From Ruminococcus_G sp964621905 (GTDB lineage Bacteria; Bacillota; Clostridia; Lachnospirales; Lachnospiraceae): a DNA stretch of 64,000 nt. The translations under genes were made by a program, and so were the position numbers. The stretch is from NCBI GenBank assembly GCA_964621905.1, contig CAZUNG010000002.1, positions 124,001-188,000 on the forward strand. The letters run 5' to 3'. The notes under the pieces were generated by a model. That model ran no database searches. It saw only the letters and a list, made by a program, of their open reading frames with translations, and was not told where the DNA came from. Below are positions 1 to 7,450 of this stretch, piece after piece; the first letter of the stretch is position 1; each line of letters starts with the position of its first letter.

Positions 1-613
1 CTCCGCCTTCTTCCATGGATAAGTCATCAAATTCATCCTCATCCGGAAGCTGAACCTGCTGCGCCATGGAACCTGTCTGAGGTGACAGCTCACTTCTGTT
101 CTTGTTTACGACCTCATAACAGCTCTGCAGTGAAGTGATAAAGGTCTTATATTTTTCTCCGGCATCCTGCAGTGTACTCCCCATGATCTGTTCGAGATTT
201 GCCAGCATATCATCTGTGTAGGCAATGGCACTGACACGAATATTGTTCGCATCCTGTGTCGCATCATCCAGAATCCCCTGCGCCTGTTTGTTGGCATTCG
301 TGATTGTTTCATTTGCCTGCGCATAAGCCTGCTGCATCACTTCATGCTGGCTGACAAGTTCCTGGGCCTTTGACTGTGCATCTGCAATAATGCTGTCAGC
401 TTTTGACTGTGCATCTGCCAGGATTGCATCTTTATTGCTGATAATTTTCTGATATCGTTTCACCTCATCCGGTGTTTTCATTCGGAGTTCACGCAGCATT
501 TCTTCCAGCTCTTCTTTATTAACGACAATTTTAGTCGTGGACAGGGGCTGATATTTACAGCTGTCTACGTATTCCTCAATCTCTTCAATAATCTGTTCAA
601 TTCTACTGCTCAT
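1..613 (-). CDS. Coiled-coil protein of unknown function, C-terminus beyond the window
   Basis: The frame stays open from an ATG at 613 to the window edge, so at least 204 residues are present and the C-terminus is missing. The sequence is rich in Ala, Gln, Glu and Lys. Residues about 60-130 form a strong heptad-like helix containing two near-identical ADAQSKA units, and the visible end turns acidic (DEDEFDD). This looks like the proteins often labelled 'ATPase' or V-ATPase subunit-like next to coaD in Lachnospiraceae. No nucleotide-binding motif is visible, so that label is not supported by sequence. It lies 11 bases downstream of coaD on the same strand and is probably co-transcribed with it. 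Function unknown. Confidence 0.8.
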   Translation of the reverse strand, partial: MSSRIEQIIEEIEEYVDSCKYQPLSTTKIVVNKEELEEMLRELRMKTPDEVKRYQKIISNKDAILADAQSKADSIIADAQSKAQELVSQHEVMQQAYAQANETITNANKQAQGILDDATQDANNIRVSAIAYTDDMLANLEQIMGSTLQDAGEKYKTFITSLQSCYEVVNKNRSELSPQTGSMAQQVQLPDEDEFDDLSMEEGG

Positions 614-624
614 AGCTCTTCTCC

Positions 625-1122
625 TTATCCGTTATTCTTCTGTTCCCCATGCAGTTTCTTATAAATTTCCTCCACAACGTAAGGTGGAACAAACTTCGTG
701 ATATCGCCGCCAAAGACGGCTACCTCTTTTACAGTTGTCGAACTTAAATATGCATATTCCAGACTCGTCGTCAGGAACATCGTATCAATATCGGGTGCCA
801 GAACCCGGTTCGTCTGCGCCATCTGCAGCTCAAAATCAAAGTCTGTGATCGCACGCAGTCCTCGTACAATGGCGTTGGCCTCATGTTCTCTGGCAAAGTC
901 AATAGACAGGCCGGAAAAAGAATCTACTTCAATATTTGGTACTGATTCCGTTACCTTAGTTAGTATATTAACACGTTCTTCGACAGAAAACAACGGACTT
1001 TTTGCAGAATTGTGCAGAACCCCCACGATAACCCTGTCAAATAGCTTTGCAGCGCGTGTGATCACATCGAGGTGTCCATTGGTCACCGGATCAAAAGTGC
1101 CCGGATAAACTGCTGTTGTCAT
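625..1122 (-). CDS. coaD: Phosphopantetheine adenylyltransferase
   Basis: CoaD transfers AMP from ATP to 4'-phosphopantetheine, giving dephospho-CoA, the penultimate step of coenzyme A synthesis in the cytoplasm. The 165-residue length is normal. The N-terminus has the nucleotidyltransferase motif GTFDPVTNGH (residues 8-17, with the TxGH-type signature), and the C-terminal part has the SSTTVKE signature near residue 130. It lies 29 bases downstream of rsmD on the same strand, a common Firmicutes pairing. Start and stop agree with the family; nothing unusual is seen. Confidence 0.97.
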   Translation of the reverse strand: MTTAVYPGTFDPVTNGHLDVITRAAKLFDRVIVGVLHNSAKSPLFSVEERVNILTKVTESVPNIEVDSFSGLSIDFAREHEANAIVRGLRAITDFDFELQMAQTNRVLAPDIDTMFLTTSLEYAYLSSTTVKEVAVFGGDITKFVPPYVVEEIYKKLHGEQKNNG

Positions 1123-1151
1123 AAGTGGATTTCTCCTGTATCTTTATATTT

Positions 1152-1715
1152 TTATAACTGCGGTTCTAAAAACCGCAAAAATAAATGTCTGTTTGTCTTA
1201 TATTTCTTTTCACGTACAACGATAAACGGCAGCTTATCCAGAAATGAAAAATCCGTATCAAGCGCCGCTTCTATAATGATCACGGTATCTCCCGTCATCA
1301 GCCCTGAACCCGCAAGTGTCAGAAGGATTTTTTCTTCCACGCCATTTTGGTATGGCGGATCCATAAAAATAAAATCAAACTGAATCTTACCGTTCAGCCT
1401 GCTGATTGCCGACAAGACATCCATGCCCAGGACTTCTCCGCCGTCCTGCAGCCTTGTCTTCTGCAGGTTGTCCTTAATGCACGTTACCGCTTCCCTGTCC
1501 TGTTCCACAAATACACAGTGCGCCGCACCCCGGCTTAGTGCCTCGATGCCGATTGCACCGCTTCCTGAAAACAAATCCAGAAAATTACATCCCGCAATGC
1601 CTGCCTGCAGAATATTAAACAACGTCTCTTTGATCCTGTCTGTCGTCGGTCTTGTCTGCATCCCCTTCGGTGTCCGAAGCGGTATGCTTCTTGCTTTTCC
1701 TGCAATAACTCTCAT
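1152..1715 (-). CDS. rsmD: 16S rRNA (guanine966-N2)-methyltransferase RsmD
   Basis: RsmD uses S-adenosylmethionine to methylate G966 of 16S rRNA during small-subunit assembly. The 187-residue protein starts MRVIAGKA. It has the SAM-binding motif DLFSGSGAIG near residues 47-56 and the catalytic amino-methyltransferase motif DPPY near 119-122. It begins only 3 bases after the stop of mgsA and is followed by coaD, so mgsA-rsmD-coaD is probably one transcript. Confidence 0.96.
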   Translation of the reverse strand: MRVIAGKARSIPLRTPKGMQTRPTTDRIKETLFNILQAGIAGCNFLDLFSGSGAIGIEALSRGAAHCVFVEQDREAVTCIKDNLQKTRLQDGGEVLGMDVLSAISRLNGKIQFDFIFMDPPYQNGVEEKILLTLAGSGLMTGDTVIIIEAALDTDFSFLDKLPFIVVREKKYKTNRHLFLRFLEPQL

Positions 1716-1718
1716 CGT

Positions 1719-2117
1719 TTAATACCTGATCTGCTCCCGCCAGTCAAGATCTCCTCTTGCCAGACCGAGAATCAGGCACTCAGCCGTAGCAATATTCGTT
1801 GCAACCGGGATATTGTACTGGTCACAGCACCGGGAGATTGCCTGGATATCAGGCTCTTTGGCGGACATCATCACCGGATTGTAGAACAGGATCACAAGAT
1901 CCATATCGCCCCGTTCGATCATCTCCGTAAACTGTTTGTCACCTCCAACAGAACCGGCCAGAAACTTGTGTACATGAAGACTTGTTACCTCTTCAATTCT
2001 TCTTCCCGTTGTCCCTGTTGCATACACTTCATGCTTGGAAAGAATCCCTTTGTATGCAATGCAAAAATCTTCAATCAAGCTTTTTTTACTGTTATGTGCT
2101 ATAATTCCTATATTCAT
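1719..2117 (-). CDS. mgsA: Methylglyoxal synthase
   Basis: MgsA converts dihydroxyacetone phosphate to methylglyoxal and phosphate, a bypass of lower glycolysis used when phosphate is scarce. At 132 residues it matches the short family form. It has the N-terminal IGIIAHNSKK segment with His8, the GGDKQ motif around Asp60 (equivalent to the catalytic aspartate of the family), and the conserved LILGLARGDLDW-type end. It is the first gene after a good sigma-A promoter at 2149-2177 and heads the mgsA-rsmD-coaD run. The ATG at 2117 is the only sensible start. Confidence 0.95.
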   Translation of the reverse strand: MNIGIIAHNSKKSLIEDFCIAYKGILSKHEVYATGTTGRRIEEVTSLHVHKFLAGSVGGDKQFTEMIERGDMDLVILFYNPVMMSAKEPDIQAISRCCDQYNIPVATNIATAECLILGLARGDLDWREQIRY

Positions 2118-2148
2118 TCTTAAGGCCCCTTCAGCATTTTATAGAATC

Positions 2149-2177
2149 ATTATAACAAATAACTAAATAAACTGCAA
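2149..2177 (-). promoter_or_regulatory. Sigma-A-type promoter for mgsA-rsmD-coaD
   Basis: On the minus strand a TTGCAG -35 (2172-2177) and a perfect TATAAT -10 (2149-2154) are separated by 17 bases. They lie about 32 bases upstream of the mgsA start. The -10 is ideal and the -35 matches three of six consensus bases. Confidence 0.65.
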
Positions 2178-2323
2178 ATATTTTTCACAAATTATACATG
2201 TCTTCTAAATTCTTCAGAATTTGTCAATACTTGAAGAAACTTCTAGTGTAATATCTTTTTTATTTCATATACTACCATCGTAACCAAAAACAAAAAACTT
2301 TTCAATTTTAAGGAGGCAACATT

Positions 2324-2545
2324 ATGTCAAATCGTTCTTCTAATACTGCTGCAGTACCGGAAGCAAAAGGCGCACTGGACCGTTTTAAATTTGAAGTAGC
2401 CAATGAGCTGGGAGTACCGCTTTCTGACGGTTATAATGGAAACCTGACTTCCAAACAGAATGGTTCTGTTGGTGGTTATATGGTTAAAAAAATGATCGAA
2501 GCACAGGAAAGACAGATGTCCGGAGGACAGGGCGGACAGTACTAA
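2324..2545 (+). CDS. Alpha/beta-type small acid-soluble spore protein
   Basis: These small proteins coat DNA in the dormant spore, protect it from UV and heat, and are degraded on germination. The 73-residue sequence carries the two family blocks: a helix with LDRFKFEVANELGV (residues about 20-33) followed by DGYNG, and then NGSVGGYMVKKMIE (about 47-60). The ELGV site resembles the cleavage region of the spore protease. A strong AAGGAGG ribosome site lies 7 bases before the ATG, and a terminator follows at 2564-2600, so the gene is monocistronic. A TATACTA-like -10 near 2268-2274 could fit forespore sigma-G, but no convincing -35 was seen. It is a clear sign of an endospore former. Confidence 0.96.
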   Translation: MSNRSSNTAAVPEAKGALDRFKFEVANELGVPLSDGYNGNLTSKQNGSVGGYMVKKMIEAQERQMSGGQGGQY

Positions 2546-2563
2546 AAAAGCTCCGCTCGCGAA

Positions 2564-2600
2564 AGCAGCTCAGATGGGAAACATCTGAGCTGCTTTTTTT
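2564..2600 (+). terminator. Intrinsic terminator after the spore protein gene
   Basis: A perfect 13-base-pair stem (2564-2576 with 2582-2594), a 5-base loop and a run of T follow the stop codon by about 20 bases. It may also partly serve the convergent gene ending at 2608. Confidence 0.93.
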
Positions 2601-2607
2601 TATGCTC

Positions 2608-3108
2608 TTATAATTCGATGCTGCCGGTAACATCGCCGTTGATCACATAGTATGCGGCAAATTCTTCCGGTTTCACATAAAGCTTTACGTCCTTGAGATC
2701 TTTTTCTTTTTTTCCCATTTCTTTTGTCCAAATATCTTTCACACGTTCTGTCAAAGCCGTTGTATCAATTTCTTTTCCGCCAAACTGGAGGACCACAGCC
2801 GCTGCCACTTCCTGTTTCGCTGCTGTTTTCTTAGCAGCCGGCTTCTTGGCTGCGGCTTTTCTTGTTGCCGGCTTTTTGGCCGGTGCCTTTTCTGCCGGTG
2901 TCTTTACCGTATCTTTTACAGCTGCCTTCGCTGGTTCTTTTACTTCTTCTGCTCGTTTTTCTGCTGCTTCCGGCATGGTTTTGACTGTTGCTTCAGCAAT
3001 TTCTTTTGCTTCTGTTTTTACAGTTTCTTTTGTGGCCGCCGGAACTGTTTTGGTCTCAACTGTGGGTGTCTCTTTCACTTCTGTTACTCCTGTTTTTTTC
3101 ACTGCCAT
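2608..3108 (-). CDS. Lys/Ala/Pro-repeat protein with C-terminal DUF6465-like domain
   Basis: The start is placed at the ATG at 3108 because a GGAGGG ribosome site sits just upstream; longer readings have no such site. The 166-residue protein has a low-complexity N-terminal two thirds of Lys, Ala, Pro, Glu, Thr and Val, with repeated KKPAAKK-type units around residues 80-105 that recall histone H1 and HU tails. A compact C-terminal domain of about 60 residues follows, with LQFGGKEIDTTALTERV and an LYVKPEE...YYVINGDVTGS ending. The tail resembles the DUF6465 family of Clostridia. DNA or polyanion binding by the basic tail is inference; the function is not established. Confidence 0.85.
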   Translation of the reverse strand: MAVKKTGVTEVKETPTVETKTVPAATKETVKTEAKEIAEATVKTMPEAAEKRAEEVKEPAKAAVKDTVKTPAEKAPAKKPATRKAAAKKPAAKKTAAKQEVAAAVVLQFGGKEIDTTALTERVKDIWTKEMGKKEKDLKDVKLYVKPEEFAAYYVINGDVTGSIEL

Positions 3109-3179
3109 GAAATTCCCTCCTTGATATATCCTCATTGCATTTTTGTACATAATACTCCTAAACTCACAAAAATGCAATA

Positions 3180-6100
3180 TTATTCTATGCTTTTCAGGGA
3201 TTCTACCATATTAATTCGTTTTAGACGGAAATGCATCACCACATTGACGAAAAATGAAAAGATCCATGTCAGTATAATACTGTACAGATAGCTCAGCGGT
3301 TTGATGCTCCTTCCAAACATCATCATATCAATTTCAGCTGTGAATATTACGTAGCGATGGAGAATCACACCAAAACCAACACCGAGAATGCAGCCAAATA
3401 ACGTAAGCCAGATATTTTCTCTGAACACATACTGTGAAACTTCCATTTCGTAAAAACCGAGGACCTTCAGCGTAGCAAGTTCCCGCTTTCTTTCACTGAT
3501 ATTGATGTTATTAAGATTGTACAGTACGACAAACGCCAGCAGTCCAGCTGAAATCACAAGCACATAGATGACCGTGTCCATACTTTTCAGCATATTAGCG
3601 ATCCGGTCACTCGTAGAGCTTGTAAATGTTACAGCGGATACGCCCTCCATATCCATATAATCTTTCTGAATCGCATCCTCTTCCTCCTGTGTTCCTTCGG
3701 CTGTCTTGAAGAACAGCTCCTGAATCTCTGGAGGTTCGCCATAGAGTTTTTCGTAATAGGAAGAAGTCATATAGATATAATGGAAAAAATAATTTTCTGT
3801 GACTGCCGTTACTTTTGCTTCCAGACGTTTTTCACTGTCATCCTTCAGATAAATGGTATCGCCGGCTTTTACGCCCAGCAGTTTTGCAAGTTTTTCCGTA
3901 ATGATAATCCCGTCATCTGTGAGCTGATATTTTTCATCTGTCACGCGGTCCTGCAGATGAATAAAATCATCCAGTTTTTCTGCCTCTTCCACCACTACGA
4001 GATACGCTGATTTTTCGACTTTTTCATATCCTGCGTCCACGGAAGTCTCTTTGGCCTCCATGGTATCTGTCACCCGGCTGTCTTCACGTACCGCCTTCCT
4101 GACCTTTTGCACCTGATCTTCTGTGATATCCTCCTCCATTGCAAGCGTCCCGGAAAAAATCCGCACCTCCCCGAATTGAAGATCTCCGATTGCCATGATC
4201 GAATCTTTCAGGCCAAATCCGACGAGAAGAAGTCCCATACACCCCCCGATGCCAAAAATGGTCATCAGAAATCGTTTCTTATAGCGGAACAGATTTCTCA
4301 TGGTTGATTTTTGGCTGAAACTTAAATGTTTCCACAATACCGCAGCCCGTTCCAGAAGGATTCGTTTTCCTGCCTTGGGAGCTTCCGGCCGCATCAGCTG
4401 TGCAGGCACTTCCCGCAGTTCATTGTAACATGCTCCCAGTGCCGCGACAGTCGTACACAGAATGGCAAGCAGCGCTGATGTAATGGTATATTCCGCATGG
4501 ATCGGCGCCAGAACTTCCGGAAGCGTGTCATACAGGATCCCATATGCCTGTATGATGACGACCGGAAGAAGTTTCTGCCCCAGTACCACACCAATGGCAC
4601 TTCCTATTAAGGTCGCGAGAAATGCATAGAGGATATATTTCATCATGATCGCGCCCTTACGATAACCGAGTGCTTTCATGGTTCCGATCTGCTGTCTTCC
4701 TTCTTCTATCATTCTCGTCATCGTCGTCAGACAGATCAGTGCGGCGACCAGAAAAAAGATAACCGGAAAGACATTGCCGATGGCTTCAATGCGCTGCGCG
4801 TCCTGATCATATTCAACATACGTCTGGATGGAATTGCGGTCCAGAACATACCAGGACGGAAATTCCAGGTCATTCAGATCCTTTTCACCATCTGCTATTT
4901 TTTTCTCTGCCTCAGCGATGTCAGTATCTGCTTTCGCTTTCTCATCTTCGTATTCCTGTTTTGCCTCTGCGAGCTCTGCTTCTTTTTCTTCCAGGGTTTC
5001 TCTTGCTTCCTGCAGTTTAGCCGCTCCGTCCTCATACTCACGTTTTCCGTCTTCCAGCTTGGCATCTCCGTCCAAAAGTTCCTGCTCTTTTTCGGCAAGC
5101 GTCACTTTATTGGCCTCGATTTCGTCATAAGCATTCGAGAGTTCATCTGCGCCGGCATTTAGCTGAACTCTTCCTTCTTCCAGCTGCCTTCTCGCATCTT
5201 CCAGCTGGCTTCTTCCTGTTTCCAGCTGCTGCCTTCCTGTCTCCAGCTGCTGCCTTCCTGTCTCCAGCTGTTCCCATGCATCTGCCAGTTCTTTCTCCGC
5301 CGCCTCAATTTTAGCTTTCTGGACGGCAAGTTCTTCCCTTGCAGCGTTCAGCTGTTCTCTTGCAGCATTCAGATTTTGCAGCTGTGCCTCTAGAACTGCA
5401 GCCTCCTCAGGTGTCAGACCGGGATTCTGCAGCCCCTGTTCTACCAGCTCCTGATTCTTTGCAAGCTGAGCATCCTGCGTTTCCAGCTCACTTTCCTGCC
5501 CGGCTAATTCTGCCTTTCCAGACTCCAGCTCCGCCGTATTTTGCTGCAGTGTCACTTCATTTTGTTGAAGCTGTTCCTGATTCCGGCTGAATTCCGCTTC
5601 CTGCAATTCGAACTGCGCCTCCTGATCCGACAACAGCTGTTCCTGTTCAAAAAACTCAGCTTCTTTTTCTATGTACTCATCGACAGACTGATTATATGTT
5701 TCGACGCCTTCATCCAACTGTTCGTATCCGTCGTCCAGCTGTTCATGTCCGTCGATCAGTTTTTCTTCATTTTCATCAAGCTCACGTTTTCCATCTGCAA
5801 GTTCCGACTGTTTATCTTCCAGCTCCTGTCTGGCATCCGAAAGTTTCTGATCTGCATCGGACAGTTTCTGATCTGCATCAGACAGCTGCTGTCTGGCATC
5901 CGCTATTTTTGTCTTGGCATCTGTGATCTTTTGATGCCCTTCTTCCTGCAGTGAGTCGTAACGTTCGTTACATCTGTCATCTTCGAGCTTCTCAATTTCA
6001 TCTGCTACAGCTTCAGCCGCATCTTCATATTCTTCGCTGTAGCAGAGCATATCCTTCGTACCGTCTGTTTCCACATACAGTTCACTGTATGCCTCCATGG

Positions 6101-6716
6101 AAAAATCTTCCGCCAGTATCACACCAAAACCATCAACTTTTCCATTTCCAAGACTGCTTGTGCCGCGCTCCAGACTCAGGTAGAACGGGCTGTTGCCAAA
6201 CCCGCAGACGGTCAGCGTATCAAGATGCAGAACATCTGCAGTGTCTGTGTCCGCTCCCGCCGATACTGTCATTTTGTCGCCAATGTCATACCCGTACTTT
6301 TCTTTTAGATTGGCATCCAGAAGTACTTCCCCGCTTTGTTTTGGGAGGTTTCCTGAAACCACCTCAATCTCATTCATATTTTCTGTCAGCGACATCAGTT
6401 TCATGACATATTGATTTTCACCGCCATTTGTCAGCACATCCGCAGAATATGAAGGCATGACACGGCTGACACCTGGGACGTTTTTTATCACTTCGGCGTC
6501 TTCCTGTGTCATCCCAAGAGTTCCCAACACGCGGATATCCATCAGATTCTGCGCATCATAATAAGCGTCCGCCGACAATTTCATATCCGGTCCGGCCGCC
6601 CGTATTCCGGCAAAAAAAGCCACTCCCAGCACAACAATGATGAGAATCGACAAAAACCGGTTTTTACTTTTTTTGATCTCCATCAGGAAATCTTTGCGCA
6701 GCATACGTTTTTTCAT
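3180..6716 (-). CDS. FtsX/MacB-type ABC permease with a very long extracytoplasmic coiled coil
   Basis: This 1178-residue membrane protein is the permease partner of the ATPase that ends just upstream. It has an N-terminal membrane segment near residue 25, an extracellular domain, then a roughly 400-residue Glu/Gln/Leu/Ala heptad region (about 255-640). A first FtsX-like block of three membrane segments (about 650-770), a second extracytoplasmic domain, and a second FtsX block at the C-terminus (about 1040-1170) follow. The tandem layout matches large FtsX-family exporters with two copies of the domain fused. The coiled coil includes exact 7-residue repeats (ETGRQQL, DADQKLS). Such proteins usually do mechanotransmission or peptide and drug export rather than uptake; the substrate is unknown. 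The gap to the ATPase gene is 9 bases. Confidence 0.9.
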   Translation of the reverse strand: MKKRMLRKDFLMEIKKSKNRFLSILIIVVLGVAFFAGIRAAGPDMKLSADAYYDAQNLMDIRVLGTLGMTQEDAEVIKNVPGVSRVMPSYSADVLTNGGENQYVMKLMSLTENMNEIEVVSGNLPKQSGEVLLDANLKEKYGYDIGDKMTVSAGADTDTADVLHLDTLTVCGFGNSPFYLSLERGTSSLGNGKVDGFGVILAEDFSMEAYSELYVETDGTKDMLCYSEEYEDAAEAVADEIEKLEDDRCNERYDSLQEEGHQKITDAKTKIADARQQLSDADQKLSDADQKLSDARQELEDKQSELADGKRELDENEEKLIDGHEQLDDGYEQLDEGVETYNQSVDEYIEKEAEFFEQEQLLSDQEAQFELQEAEFSRNQEQLQQNEVTLQQNTAELESGKAELAGQESELETQDAQLAKNQELVEQGLQNPGLTPEEAAVLEAQLQNLNAAREQLNAAREELAVQKAKIEAAEKELADAWEQLETGRQQLETGRQQLETGRSQLEDARRQLEEGRVQLNAGADELSNAYDEIEANKVTLAEKEQELLDGDAKLEDGKREYEDGAAKLQEARETLEEKEAELAEAKQEYEDEKAKADTDIAEAEKKIADGEKDLNDLEFPSWYVLDRNSIQTYVEYDQDAQRIEAIGNVFPVIFFLVAALICLTTMTRMIEEGRQQIGTMKALGYRKGAIMMKYILYAFLATLIGSAIGVVLGQKLLPVVIIQAYGILYDTLPEVLAPIHAEYTITSALLAILCTTVAALGACYNELREVPAQLMRPEAPKAGKRILLERAAVLWKHLSFSQKSTMRNLFRYKKRFLMTIFGIGGCMGLLLVGFGLKDSIMAIGDLQFGEVRIFSGTLAMEEDITEDQVQKVRKAVREDSRVTDTMEAKETSVDAGYEKVEKSAYLVVVEEAEKLDDFIHLQDRVTDEKYQLTDDGIIITEKLAKLLGVKAGDTIYLKDDSEKRLEAKVTAVTENYFFHYIYMTSSYYEKLYGEPPEIQELFFKTAEGTQEEEDAIQKDYMDMEGVSAVTFTSSTSDRIANMLKSMDTVIYVLVISAGLLAFVVLYNLNNINISERKRELATLKVLGFYEMEVSQYVFRENIWLTLFGCILGVGFGVILHRYVIFTAEIDMMMFGRSIKPLSYLYSIILTWIFSFFVNVVMHFRLKRINMVESLKSIE
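5212..5274. repeat. Three 21-bp tandem repeats inside the ABC permease coiled coil
   Basis: Three consecutive 21-base units encode the heptad ETGRQQL (third copy diverging at its end). Because 21 is divisible by three, gain or loss of units would keep the frame and change coiled-coil length by one heptad. Confidence 0.85.
5839..5880. repeat. Two 21-bp tandem repeats encoding DADQKLS heptads
   Basis: Two adjacent 21-base units differ at only a few bases and are followed by a more diverged third. They encode the start of the coiled coil of the same permease. Confidence 0.7.
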
Positions 6717-6725
6717 AGGAAATCC

Positions 6726-7430
6726 CTACCATTCAATCACATCTACAGATTTTGGTTCCGAATTCACCGTCATCTCACTCACTTTACCATTTTTTATGCG
6801 AATGACGCGGTCCGCAATCGGAGCGATCGCAAGATTATGTGTGATCACAACGACCGTCATCCCTCTCTGTCTGCATGTCTCCTGCAGCAGTTTGAGAATC
6901 GCCTTTCCAGTCTGATAATCAAGTGCCCCTGTGGGCTCATCGCACAGAAGAAGCTTTGGATTTTTGGCGAGTGCGCGCGCAATCGCCACCCTCTGCTGCT
7001 CTCCCCCGGACAGTTGAGCCGGGAAATTGTGCATTCTCTCTGCAAGTCCAACATCCGCAAGTATGGTTTTTGCATCCAGCGGATCCTGACAGATCTGCGA
7101 TGCGAGTTCTACATTTTCCAGCGCCGTCAGATTCTGAACCAGATTATAAAACTGAAAGACAAAACCGATATCATTTCTGCGGTACGTTGTCAGCTGCCGT
7201 TCCCTGTACCGGCTGATATCATTTCCGTCAACCAGGGTTGTTCCCTCGTCAGAGGTGTCCATGCCCCCGAGAATATTTAATACCGTCGTTTTTCCCGCAC
7301 CGCTTGGTCCGACGATTACCGCAAACTCTCCTTTTTCAATCGTCAGATCAATGCCATCAACCGCCTGTATGGTAATTTCACCCATACGGTAATATTTCTT
7401 AATGCCTTTCATAACTACGATTGGCTGCAT
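6726..7430 (-). CDS. ABC transporter ATP-binding protein (MacB/LolD type)
   Basis: This cytoplasmic ATPase powers the large permease encoded 9 bases downstream. It has 234 residues from the ATG at 7430, chosen because GAGGTG lies 6 bases upstream; a GTG reading from 7454 would overlap the recG stop and lacks a site. Walker A is GPSGAGKTT, the signature is LSGGEQQRV, Walker B is LLLCDEPTGALD, and the switch histidine is in VITHN. The full set of catalytic motifs is present. The sequence type is that of ATPases paired with FtsX-like permeases. Confidence 0.95.
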   Translation of the reverse strand: MQPIVVMKGIKKYYRMGEITIQAVDGIDLTIEKGEFAVIVGPSGAGKTTVLNILGGMDTSDEGTTLVDGNDISRYRERQLTTYRRNDIGFVFQFYNLVQNLTALENVELASQICQDPLDAKTILADVGLAERMHNFPAQLSGGEQQRVAIARALAKNPKLLLCDEPTGALDYQTGKAILKLLQETCRQRGMTVVVITHNLAIAPIADRVIRIKNGKVSEMTVNSEPKSVDVIEW

Positions 7431-7450
7431 AGAACACCTCACTTCTTCAA

